Source of the DNA: CAVUQH01 sp963774445
Lineage (GTDB): Bacteria > Myxococcota_A > Polyangia > Haliangiales > Haliangiaceae
Length of the DNA: 64,000 nt
Reading direction: 5' to 3'
Assembly (NCBI GenBank): GCA_963774445.1
Contig: CAVZFC010000038.1
Span: 372,001 to 436,000, forward strand
Shown in pieces: positions 33,413-45,158 of the stretch. The notes under the pieces were generated by a model that did no database searches, was not told the origin of the DNA, and saw only the letters and a list, made by a program, of their open reading frames with translations. The position numbers and the translations under genes are program-made. Numbering within the stretch: the stretch's first letter is position 1; every line of letters starts with the position of its first letter.

Positions 33413-35028
33413 TTGCCCTCAGCAAGATCACCAAGCAGTACGGCGGTCAAATTCTGTTCGTCGACGCCTCGTTTCAGGTCAACCCCGGCGAGAAGATCGG
33501 TCTGGTCGGTCCCAACGGGGCCGGCAAGTTGACCATCTTTCGTCTGATCGTCGGTGAGGAGCACCCCGACGACGGCGTCGTCGAGCGACCACGGCGGCTC
33601 ACGATCGGCTACTTTCGCCAGGACGTGGGCGACCTCCGCGGCCGGAGCATCCTGGCCGAGACGATCGCCGGCGCCGGCGAGGTTGCCGAGTTGGGCAGCG
33701 AGATGGCCGAGCTCGAAGCCCGGATGGCCGATGGGCCGGACGACCTCGACACCCTGATCAGCCGCTACGGCGAGGTGCAGGCGCGCTATCAGGAGCTGGG
33801 TGGCTACGAGCTCGAGCCGCGCGCCGAGACGATCCTGGCCGGTCTCGGATTCGACCACGAACGGCTCGGCGACGACGTCGCCACCCTGTCCGGCGGCTGG
33901 AAGATGCGCGTCGCCCTGGCGCAGATCCTGCTCGCCAAACCGGAAGTATTGCTGCTCGACGAGCCGACCAACTACCTCGACATCGAGTCGATCCTGTGGC
34001 TCGAGGCGTTTCTGCGCGACTACCCCGGGGCGGTGGTGATGACCTGCCACGACCGCGAAGTCATGAACCGGGTTTCCCAGAAGATCGTCGAGATCGACTC
34101 GGGGGAGCTGCGCAGCTACACCGGCAATTACGACTTCTACGAGCAGGCCCGAGCGCAAGAAGCAGCCCGGCGCGAGGCCGAGTACGCGCGGCAGCAGGCG
34201 ATGCTGGCCAAGGAGAGCCGCTTCATCGAGCGCTTCAAGGCCCAGGCGGCGAAGGCCGCCCAGGTGCAGAGCCGCATCAAGAAGCTCGACAAGATCGAAA
34301 AGGTCGAGCCGCCGCGCCGGATCGTCGAGCGGACCTACGAGTTCCGCGTGCCGCCCCGCTCCGGTGACGACGTGATCAAGCTCGCCGCCGTCGGCAAAGC
34401 CTACGGCGACCGCGTCGTCCACGACGATCTCACCCTGCTCATCGGGCGGCAGGAACGCTGGGCGGTGATGGGCGAAAACGGCGCCGGCAAGTCGACCCTG
34501 CTCAAGATGATGGCCGGCGTGCTCGAGCCGGATCGGGGCACCGCCGAGCTCGGCGGATCGGTGAGCCTGGGCTATTACGCGCAGCACGTCATGGACGGGC
34601 TCGACGGCCAGCGCACCGTGCTGGAGGAGCTGCAGGCCAACGATCCGGCCGCCGGGCAAGGCGTCCTGCGCAACCTCGCGGGGGCGTTCGGCTTCGAGGG
34701 CGACGACGTCTTCAAGCCGATCCGGATCCTGTCAGGTGGCGAGCGAGCGCGGCTGGCCCTGGCGCGCATCCTGTACAAAGCGCCGAACCTGCTGATCCTC
34801 GACGAGCCGACCAACCACCTCGACATCCTGACCAAGCGCTCGCTGGTGCGCGGCCTCGCCGACTATCAGGGCACCATCGTCTTCGTCTCCCACGACCGGC
34901 AGTTCCTGCGCGCGCTGGCGACCCGGGTCATCGAGCTGGGGCCGGATGGCCCTCACCTCTACGCCGGCACCTATGACGAATACGTCGCGTCGACGGGCCG
35001 CGAAGCGCCCGGGATGCGCGCGCAGTAG
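33409..35028 (+). CDS. ABC-F family ATPase, first Walker A altered (GKLT)
   Basis: A 539-residue protein with two ABC domains and no membrane spans, of the Uup/EttA/YbiT-like ABC-F type that acts on ribosomes. NBD1: Walker A GPNGAGKLT (K40, L41), signature LSGGWKMRVALA, Walker B LLLDEPTNYLDIES. NBD2: Walker A GENGAGKST, signature LSGGERARLALA, Walker B LILDEPTNHLDI. A charged helical linker (QARAQEAARREAEYARQQ) separates them. The residue after the P-loop Lys in NBD1 is Leu instead of Ser/Thr, one base from Ser (TTG versus TCG). It is coupled to the antiporter gene. Confidence 0.92.
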   Translation: MIALSKITKQYGGQILFVDASFQVNPGEKIGLVGPNGAGKLTIFRLIVGEEHPDDGVVERPRRLTIGYFRQDVGDLRGRSILAETIAGAGEVAELGSEMAELEARMADGPDDLDTLISRYGEVQARYQELGGYELEPRAETILAGLGFDHERLGDDVATLSGGWKMRVALAQILLAKPEVLLLDEPTNYLDIESILWLEAFLRDYPGAVVMTCHDREVMNRVSQKIVEIDSGELRSYTGNYDFYEQARAQEAARREAEYARQQAMLAKESRFIERFKAQAAKAAQVQSRIKKLDKIEKVEPPRRIVERTYEFRVPPRSGDDVIKLAAVGKAYGDRVVHDDLTLLIGRQERWAVMGENGAGKSTLLKMMAGVLEPDRGTAELGGSVSLGYYAQHVMDGLDGQRTVLEELQANDPAAGQGVLRNLAGAFGFEGDDVFKPIRILSGGERARLALARILYKAPNLLILDEPTNHLDILTKRSLVRGLADYQGTIVFVSHDRQFLRALATRVIELGPDGPHLYAGTYDEYVASTGREAPGMRAQ

Positions 35029-35035
35029 AGTTTGG

Positions 35036-35884
35036 TCACGGCTGCAGCACCAGGTCCGACGGCACGAACGTCGCGTTGTCCTGCAGCTGGCCGTCGTCGC
35101 TGCTGGGGCTCGAGTCGATCGCGGTGGCGCCGCTGCCGTCGTCGAAGCGCCAATAGCCGACCAACCCCGCCTCACTGCCGGTGAGGCGCTTGCTCATGGT
35201 CGCCGCGATCTGGCTCTCGCTGCGGGCGACGTTCCATACCCGCACCTCGTCGATGGTCGCCGCGAGCCAGTTGTTGTTGATGGTGTTGCCACCCAGGTCG
35301 ATGAACTCGGGGTCGTCCAGACTGTTGTGGTTCGGGTGGTCGAGGCTGGCCTCGCGCACGCCGTTGACGAACACGGTGATGGTTCCCGTCGACCGCACGC
35401 GGGTCACGGCCACGTGTACCCAGTCGCCGGTGTCGATCGCCGAGGTCCCTTCGAGGGTCGTGTCCGGGTTGCCCACGCCGAAGGTCAGGTGATGATGGAG
35501 GATGGAGACCCCGAAGTCGTCGAACGGCGCGCCGGCGACGTCGGCGTAGAACAACGGCGCCCCCTGCCACCAGCCAGTGCCGTTGCGCGAATCGGTGGTG
35601 CGGATCCAGCCCTCGATGGTGAAGTCGTCGCCGACCAGCCGCTTGGTGCGGACGTAGTCGCCCTTGCCGTCGAGCGCCACGGCAAACCCCGGCGTTGGCG
35701 GCGTGGCATCGGTCGGCGTGGCATCGGCCGGTGCGGCATCCGGCGAAACCCGGGCGTCGGCCCCGAGACGCGCGTCACTGCCCGGCTGACCGCCGCCATC
35801 GTCCCAGGAGACGCCGTGCTCGTCGAAGAAGCAGCCGGCCAGGAGCACACCCGTACATCCCGCCGCGATGGCCAACCACCGCAT
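35036..35884 (-). CDS. LamG/concanavalin-like domain lipoprotein
   Basis: A 282-residue lipoprotein. The ATG at 35884 (MRWLAIAAGCTGVLLAGC) is preferred over the GTG at 35890 because TATACT lies 7 nt upstream. After the lipobox Cys comes an Asp/Ala/Pro linker with repeated DATPTDATPP, then a LamG-type jelly roll (FAVALDGKGDYVRTKRLVG, DFTIEGWIRT, GTITVFVNGVREASL, ATIDEVRVWNVARSESQI, YWRFDDGSG). Such domains bind sugars or proteins on the cell surface. It converges on the ABC-F gene. Confidence 0.8.
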   Translation of the reverse strand: MRWLAIAAGCTGVLLAGCFFDEHGVSWDDGGGQPGSDARLGADARVSPDAAPADATPTDATPPTPGFAVALDGKGDYVRTKRLVGDDFTIEGWIRTTDSRNGTGWWQGAPLFYADVAGAPFDDFGVSILHHHLTFGVGNPDTTLEGTSAIDTGDWVHVAVTRVRSTGTITVFVNGVREASLDHPNHNSLDDPEFIDLGGNTINNNWLAATIDEVRVWNVARSESQIAATMSKRLTGSEAGLVGYWRFDDGSGATAIDSSPSSDDGQLQDNATFVPSDLVLQP

Positions 35885-35891
35885 GACCACG

Positions 35892-35897
35892 AGTATA
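35892..35897 (-). promoter_or_regulatory. TATACT -10 box of the LamG lipoprotein (leaderless)
   Basis: Minus-strand TATACT ends 7 nt before ATG 35884. It sits between the LamG gene and the stop of guaB on the same strand (35913), so the lipoprotein can be transcribed independently of guaB. Confidence 0.45.
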
Positions 35898-35912
35898 GGC
35901 CAGGCGGCCGCC

Positions 35913-37380
<1,468 letters not shown>

Positions 37381-37553
37381 TTAGGGGGGTCTCCGTCTGA
37401 AAGGGCGCAGGATACGCGGCGACCTGGACCCAGGCAAGGAGCCCCAGGTGGCCGCGGGTGCGCAGGAGTGTGCCCTGGGAGTCTGACGCCCCACCGGGGG
37501 GACAGGTCCCACCTGGCAGACCCCATCTCAACTGATTCCAGGTACCTAGCCCG

Positions 37554-37569
37554 TGGCACGAGACTTGAT
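37554..37569 (+). promoter_or_regulatory. candidate sigma-54 promoter (TGGCACG-N4-TTGAT)
   Basis: TGGCACG at 37554-37560 followed by AGAC and TTGAT matches the -24/-12 consensus TGGCACG-N4-TTGC(A/T) except for A in place of C in the -12 element. It lies 54 nt upstream of ATG 37623, in the 242-bp gap after the guaB start. Myxobacteria use sigma-54 heavily, but the -12 mismatch makes this tentative. No other gene or RNA is visible in the gap. Confidence 0.4.
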
Positions 37570-37622
37570 CCTCGTCATGTTCGCAGCAGCGAAACCAATG
37601 TTCCCGGCGGAGGAAAGCCCCC

Positions 37623-38813
37623 ATGCTCAGCACACTACGTTCGACTCTGCTCGCCGTCTCCCTCGGCGCGCTCTACCTCACTGCCCCGGCCTGCGTCGGC
37701 CAGGCACCCGGCCCGGACAACACCAACCCGGACCCGAACCCGAACCCCGACCCGAATCCCAATCCCGACCCCAATCCCGACCCCACCGCGCTCGACGTCA
37801 CCGGCATGGTGATGGACTACTTCACCGGCGACCCCCTGGCGGCGGCGAGCGTCAACACCGAGGGCCTCAACCCGTCGCTGACGGCGACCAGTGAGACCAC
37901 CGGCGCCTACTCGCTGGCGAACGTGCCCCCGGGCTCGACCTTCTACGCCAGCGCCATCTTCGGCGACAACTACTACCTGACCCGCAACGAGCCGATCGTC
38001 GTGGTCAACCAGTCGCTGTCCGGCAGCAACCTGTACGTCCTGTCGATGGCCGACGTGACGCGCCAGTTCGCCAGCGTCAACATGACGATGACCACCGGCA
38101 CCGCGCCGATGGCGATCGCCGACCTGCGCAAGAACAACGGCGATCCGATGATCGACATCCCCGCCGCCGACATCACCCTGGTCGACGCGCTCCAGCAGCC
38201 GGTCGGTGACGGCCCGTACTTCTTCACCGCCTCCGGTGACATCGCCACCACGCTCATCGAGCCGGCCAGCGCCGATTACGGCGGCCGCGCCCGCGTGTCG
38301 TTCCTCAACGTGCCCCCGGGCGACTACACCCTGCTGGTCAACTACCTCGACGGTCAGGGCAACCCGCAGACCATGCAGACCCCGGTCCACGCGATCGCCG
38401 ACGCCATCAGCCTCGTCCTCTCGGGCGGCCAGGGCGTCGGTGGCGGCGCTGGCGGCGGCGGCGGCGGCGGCGGCACTCCCACGGCCAGCCTCAGCTTCCG
38501 CAACGATATCTACCCGGTCCTGCAGAAGGCCTCGCTCGGCGGCATCGCCTGCGCCAACTGCCACACCGCTGGTGGCCTCGCCGCCATCCTCCCGTACGAC
38601 GGCACCGCCGACGACGTCTACGCGGCCATCATGGCTCGCCCCGGCGTGGTCGACCTGCAGGTGCCGGTCAACTCGATGCTGCTGTCCAAGCCGCTCTACG
38701 AGGATCCGCCCAACCACCCGAACGCGACCTTCCTGACCATGGACGATCCGTACTACGTGCTGTTCCTGACCTGGATTGGCCAGGGCGCCGTGCTCGACGC
38801 GCCGGGCATCTAG
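37623..38813 (+). CDS. lipoprotein with carboxypeptidase-regulatory-like domains and a CxxCH haem motif
   Basis: A 396-residue lipoprotein: signal with lipobox APAC (Cys 24), an NPDPNPNPDP repeat linker (about 33-55), one or two beta-sandwich modules like carboxypeptidase regulatory domains (DVTGMVMDYFTGDPLAAASV, GAYSLANVPPG, RVSFLNVPPGDYTLLVNYLD), a Gly run, then a cytochrome-like region SFRNDIYPVLQK...CANCHTAGG with one CxxCH. This last part resembles the haem segments of surface c-type cytochromes. It may sit on the outer membrane and bind haem. A GGAGG site lies about 10 nt upstream. Confidence 0.75.
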   Translation: MLSTLRSTLLAVSLGALYLTAPACVGQAPGPDNTNPDPNPNPDPNPNPDPNPDPTALDVTGMVMDYFTGDPLAAASVNTEGLNPSLTATSETTGAYSLANVPPGSTFYASAIFGDNYYLTRNEPIVVVNQSLSGSNLYVLSMADVTRQFASVNMTMTTGTAPMAIADLRKNNGDPMIDIPAADITLVDALQQPVGDGPYFFTASGDIATTLIEPASADYGGRARVSFLNVPPGDYTLLVNYLDGQGNPQTMQTPVHAIADAISLVLSGGQGVGGGAGGGGGGGGTPTASLSFRNDIYPVLQKASLGGIACANCHTAGGLAAILPYDGTADDVYAAIMARPGVVDLQVPVNSMLLSKPLYEDPPNHPNATFLTMDDPYYVLFLTWIGQGAVLDAPGI

Positions 38814-38844
38814 CCGACCGCTGTCGCGCCCATCCTCCCCATCA

Positions 38845-38877
38845 CGGGCCCGCCTCACCGGCGGGCCCGTTTTTTTT
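38845..38877 (+). terminator. strong rho-independent terminator
   Basis: A perfect 10-bp GC stem (CGGGCCCGCC / GGCGGGCCCG) with a TCACC loop is followed by eight T, 32 nt after the stop of the CxxCH lipoprotein gene. It separates this gene from the convergent PH-like gene, whose stop codon lies in the T tract. Confidence 0.92.
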
Positions 38878-39448
38878 ACACCAGGAACGCCGCCAGCAGC
38901 GCCAAGACCGCAGCCAGGGCGTCGGCCACGAGCAGCGTGTCGAGAACGGCGCCGTAGCTCTGCAGGCGCGCTCCCAGTGGCGCGCGGCGGTCGTGAAAGA
39001 CCATCGGAATCGCCGCCCGGCGGATGGCGTCGGGAACGCGGTCGAAGTGGTTCCAGTCCCGATTGGTCAGGTACCAGGTCGAGCCGCGACGCGGGCGCAG
39101 CGCCACCGCGTCGCGATACGCGTCGACCCGGGTCAGGCGGTCGCGCGACAGGCGAAAGCCGAGCCACGACCAGCCCCAGCGAATCCCGTCGTGGTCAACC
39201 CGCAGGTGCGCCGATCGGACCGCGTAGCCGACCGCCGCCACGCTCATGCACATCAGCGGGGCGATCAGGAGCAGCTCGATGAGCGGGGTGTCGAGCCGGC
39301 GGGCGGCCACCGACAGGGTGGCGGTGCCGGCGGCGACCACCACCACCAGCACACGCGCGGCCAGGCGTCGCGCCCGCGGCCGGGCGACGAACTCGCCCGA
39401 CGGCTGGCCGGCAAATGCCATCCCGGGCGGAGCGTTAACCGCCGACAT
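38876..39448 (-). CDS. membrane protein with PH-like (bPH) domain
   Basis: A 190-residue protein with two spans at about 31-48 and 57-79, a soluble PH-like segment (HLRVDHDGIRWGWSWLGFRL, RDRLTRVDAYRDAVALRPRR, NHFDRVPDAIRRA) and a C-terminal hydrophobic stretch (VADALAAVLALLAAFLV). It lies 8 nt after the glnD stop on the same strand and is probably co-transcribed with glnD. A similar architecture occurs in the gene at 58106-58627. Function unknown. Confidence 0.6.
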   Translation of the reverse strand: MSAVNAPPGMAFAGQPSGEFVARPRARRLAARVLVVVVAAGTATLSVAARRLDTPLIELLLIAPLMCMSVAAVGYAVRSAHLRVDHDGIRWGWSWLGFRLSRDRLTRVDAYRDAVALRPRRGSTWYLTNRDWNHFDRVPDAIRRAAIPMVFHDRRAPLGARLQSYGAVLDTLLVADALAAVLALLAAFLV

Positions 39449-39456
39449 CGTTGACC

Positions 39457-42147
<2,691 letters not shown>

Positions 42148-42195
42148 GACGTCCGACCCCAGGGTAGCCTCCCCGCGCCACCTGCGGTAGCTGGT

Positions 42196-42224
42196 TTGAC
42201 AACCCCGCCGCCGCCGTTTATATC
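42196..42224 (+). promoter_or_regulatory. consensus sigma-70-type promoter TTGACA-17-TATATC
   Basis: TTGACA (42196-42201) is separated by 17 bp from TATATC (42219-42224). The ATG at 42263 is 38 nt further on, giving a leader of about 30 nt. This is the closest match to the classic consensus that I found in the window, suggesting strong expression of the small acidic protein. Confidence 0.65.
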
Positions 42225-42262
42225 GGCCGCTGCCCCACGGCGCCCACGGTGGAAGAACAGCG

Positions 42263-42778
42263 ATGGCATCGATAGAGCTCTGTCCCCTTTCGGCCCACTT
42301 CGACGACCACGAGATCGAGGCGCTCGAGCAAGCCCTCGCCGAGGCCGGCTCGACGCCGCTCGACATCGACGACGATGCCGACAGCCAGCTCCTGCAAAAG
42401 GAGGTCGACGACGACATGCTGGCCGAGCTCTTCGACCGATTGTCGGTCAACGACGCCGCCTGTGACGTCTACGTCCCGCCCGACTTCGAGGACGCCGTCG
42501 ACCTCGACGGCAGCCGCGTCGGCTCCGCCCACGTGCTCTTGCTCGCGCTGCAAGAGCTGGCCGAGGAGCTGGGCGGCGGCGACGAGGACGCCGAAGAAGA
42601 CGAGGAGTACGAGGAGTACGACGAGGAGGAGAGCGAGTTCCCCGACAGCATCCTCGGCGGCGATGATGAAGAAGAGTTCGACCTCAAAGAGGCCGAGCTG
42701 CGCAGGATCTGCAAGGTGCTCCAGCAGGGCGCGCGCCTGTGCATCAAGCGCGGCGTGGCGATGTTCATCAACAACTGA
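42263..42778 (+). CDS. small acidic protein of unknown function
   Basis: A 171-residue, strongly acidic protein. The N-terminal half (SAHFDDHEIEALEQALAEAG, LLQKEVDDDMLAELFDRLS) is helical, the middle has an Asp/Glu tract (about 112-136), and the end is ordered (LKEAELRRICKVLQQGARLC). No signal peptide. It has a near-consensus promoter and lies between glnD and the ammonium transporter. No family recognised; a nucleic-acid mimic or chaperone role is only speculation. Confidence 0.6.
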   Translation: MASIELCPLSAHFDDHEIEALEQALAEAGSTPLDIDDDADSQLLQKEVDDDMLAELFDRLSVNDAACDVYVPPDFEDAVDLDGSRVGSAHVLLLALQELAEELGGGDEDAEEDEEYEEYDEEESEFPDSILGGDDEEEFDLKEAELRRICKVLQQGARLCIKRGVAMFINN

Positions 42779-42869
42779 CCCGCGCGCGGCTGAGGCCGAT
42801 TCTGACGCGGTGCGCTAGGTTTTTCTGACCGGAAATCTGCCGGAAACGCTGCGCTGCTAGCGTCCGGCC

Positions 42870-44414
42870 ATGCGCTTCAGGAACTCCCGTGCACCTGCTC
42901 TGGTCCTTCTCGGGGTCCTGCTCGTCATGCTCTCCGGCAGCCTCTGGCTGCGGAGCGCGGCGGCAGCCGAGCCCGCCGAGGAATCCGCCAAAACCCTGAC
43001 CTGGGACGAATACGCCCAGGCAATGGGGCTCCACAGCGTGGACGACATCAAGGCCACGCCGTCGAGCAGCGAGGGCGGCGGCTATCCGGTCAACTTCGTC
43101 TGGACCGTGGTGGCAGCCATCCTGGTGTTCTTCATGCAGGCCGGCTTCGCCCTGGTCGAGGCCGGGTTCACCCGCGCCAAGAACACCGTCAACATCATGA
43201 TGAAGAACCTGATGGACTTTTCCGTCGGGTCGCTGGCCTTCTTCGTCGTCGGCTTCAGCTTGATGTTCGGCGCGACGAACGGCTTCTTCGGTGGCGGCCA
43301 CCTGCTGCTGAGTGGCCTGGACCAGCCGTGGGATTACGCCTTCGTCCTGTTCCAGACGGTCTTTTGCGCGACGGCGGCGACCATCGTGTCGGGCGCCATG
43401 GCCGAGAGAACCAAGTTCACGAGCTACCTCCTCTACAGCTTCGCGATCTCGGCGTTCATCTATCCGGTCTTCGGCAGCTGGGCGTGGGGCGGCCTGTACC
43501 ACGGCGGCGGCTGGCTCGAGGCTCCCGACGGCGGCTTCCTCGCCAGCCACGGCCTGCCCGGCTTCATCGACTTCGCCGGCTCGACGGTCGTTCACTCGGT
43601 CGGCGGCTGGGCGGCCCTGGCCGGCGCCCTGGTCCTCGGACCGCGCCTCGGCAAGTACGACAAGAACGGCAAAGCCCGCCCGATCCGCGGCCACAGCATG
43701 GCGCTGTCGGCCCTGGGCGTCTTCATCCTCTGGCTCGGCTGGTTCGGTTTCAACCCCGGCTCGACCACGGCGGCGACCGGTGGCGGCAGCGACCTGTTCG
43801 GCGGCGCCGGCAAGGCGTTCGCGCTGATCGCCATCAACACCAACCTCGCGGCCTGCGCCGGCTCGGTGTCGGCCATGCTCCTGGTTTGGCTCCGGACCAA
43901 GAAGCCGGACGCCGGCATGACCCTCAACGGCGCCCTCGCCGGCCTGGTGGCGATCACCGCGCCGTGCGCCAACGTCAGCCCGGTCAGCGCCATCGCCATC
44001 GGCGCCCTCGCCGGCCTCATCGTGGTCTTCTCGGTCGGCTTCATCGAGAACGTCCTCAAGATCGACGACCCGGTCGGCGCGATCAGCGTCCACGGCGTCT
44101 GCGGCGCGTTCGGCACCCTGTCGGCAGCCATCTTCAACCACGGCGGCTTCTCCGGCGCGCAGCTGGCAACCCAGGCCATCGGCGTCGCCGTCGCCTTCGC
44201 CTGGACCTTCGGCACCGCCTTCGCGCTGTTCAAGATCCTCAAGGCGACCGTCGGACTGCGCGTCAGCGCCGAGGAGGAGATCGAGGGCCTGGACATCGTC
44301 GAACACGGCAACGAGGCCTACCCCAACGACAACGCCATCGGCACCCCCGAGCTGGAGATGGCGCGGGCTACGGCGCTCTCCGATCAACCGCTCCCCGTCG
44401 AGCAGAGCGCGTAG
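42870..44414 (+). CDS. amtB: Amt-family ammonium transporter
   Basis: A 514-residue protein with a signal peptide (about 12-33) and eleven likely spans. Amt hallmarks are FFMQAGFALVEAGFTRAKNTVNIMMKN, the pore-His region DFAGSTVVHSVGGWAALAGAL, and GVFILWLGWFGFNPGS; the second pore His is in ISVHGVCGAFGTL. The C-terminal tail (VSAEEEIEGLDIVEHGNEAYP) is the usual PII-interacting type. It moves ammonium into the cell. The symbol is by family; no PII gene is adjacent, but glnD is nearby. The N-terminal extension of about 40 residues after the signal is longer than in E. coli. Confidence 0.93.
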   Translation: MRFRNSRAPALVLLGVLLVMLSGSLWLRSAAAAEPAEESAKTLTWDEYAQAMGLHSVDDIKATPSSSEGGGYPVNFVWTVVAAILVFFMQAGFALVEAGFTRAKNTVNIMMKNLMDFSVGSLAFFVVGFSLMFGATNGFFGGGHLLLSGLDQPWDYAFVLFQTVFCATAATIVSGAMAERTKFTSYLLYSFAISAFIYPVFGSWAWGGLYHGGGWLEAPDGGFLASHGLPGFIDFAGSTVVHSVGGWAALAGALVLGPRLGKYDKNGKARPIRGHSMALSALGVFILWLGWFGFNPGSTTAATGGGSDLFGGAGKAFALIAINTNLAACAGSVSAMLLVWLRTKKPDAGMTLNGALAGLVAITAPCANVSPVSAIAIGALAGLIVVFSVGFIENVLKIDDPVGAISVHGVCGAFGTLSAAIFNHGGFSGAQLATQAIGVAVAFAWTFGTAFALFKILKATVGLRVSAEEEIEGLDIVEHGNEAYPNDNAIGTPELEMARATALSDQPLPVEQSA

Positions 44415-44434
44415 CCCTCCACCGTCCTACGGTT

Positions 44435-44466
44435 CGCGGCCCCGGGTCATCGCGCCCGGGGCCGCG
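44435..44466. terminator. GC-rich hairpin between convergent genes
   Basis: CGCGGCCCCGGG pairs perfectly with CCCGGGGCCGCG over 12 bp with an 8-nt loop, 20 nt after the ammonium transporter stop. No good T tract follows (TTCGCGGTTT), so it may work as a bidirectional or factor-assisted terminator between convergent genes. Confidence 0.6.
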
Positions 44467-44489
44467 TTCGCGGTTTCGCGGCGCGGCGG

Positions 44490-45158
44490 TCAGCTCGCCG
44501 GCGTGCCGGGCGCTGCTGCGCCGCCCCAGGCCTTTTGCGCCGCGGTCAACTGTTGCCGGGCGGCGTCGGCCGCGCGGCGCCTGGCGTCGGCGCGACTCTT
44601 GGTCTGCTGCGCTTGCGCCTTGAACGGCTGCAGGCCCTGCTCCTTGGACAGGACGCCGCGCTTGACCGCGACCTGCGCCTTGGCCAGCTCGAAGGCCGCC
44701 TCGGCCGCCAGGCTCTCGGCATCGAGGTAGTCAACCTGCCGATCGAGATAGCTGCCGTACGCGTCCAGCCAGCGGATCTTGCGATCCATCGCCTCCGAGT
44801 CCTTGCGCGAGGAGGTCAGCTGCTTGCTGGCGGCGTCGGCCAGCTTGGTGAGGAAGCCTGCCTTGCGCCGATCGATCTGCAGCTCGGCGACGCGCACGTC
44901 GGCCCGGGCTCGATCGCGCTCGGCGCGGGCGATGGCGGCCTGGCGTTTGGCGTCGTCCTGCATGAACCGCGTGTGCTCGAGCTCGGCCTTGACCGTCAAC
45001 AGATGCTCGTAGGCGGTCGCCACCGGGTCGCGTTCGGCGGCCGGCGTATGCCGAATCTTCTCCATCGGCATGTGGTGCGAGATCGCGGGTGCGCTGCCGC
45101 CGCAGCCGAACATGGCCGCGGCGCCGGCGAGGCAGAGCAGTGGGGTCGTCCGAGTCAT
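44490..45158 (-). CDS. coiled-coil lipoprotein
   Basis: A 222-residue lipoprotein (lipobox in AAAMFGC) whose mature part is almost wholly alpha-helical and heptad-like (AYEHLLTVKAELEHTRFMQD, AAIARAERDRARADVRVAEL, YLDRQVDYLDAESLAAEAAF). It begins inside the end of the upstream gene (ATGA overlap), which encodes a similar coiled-coil lipoprotein, so the two likely form a heteromeric envelope-associated filament or spacer. No family recognised. Confidence 0.65.
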   Translation of the reverse strand: MTRTTPLLCLAGAAAMFGCGGSAPAISHHMPMEKIRHTPAAERDPVATAYEHLLTVKAELEHTRFMQDDAKRQAAIARAERDRARADVRVAELQIDRRKAGFLTKLADAASKQLTSSRKDSEAMDRKIRWLDAYGSYLDRQVDYLDAESLAAEAAFELAKAQVAVKRGVLSKEQGLQPFKAQAQQTKSRADARRRAADAARQQLTAAQKAWGGAAAPGTPAS

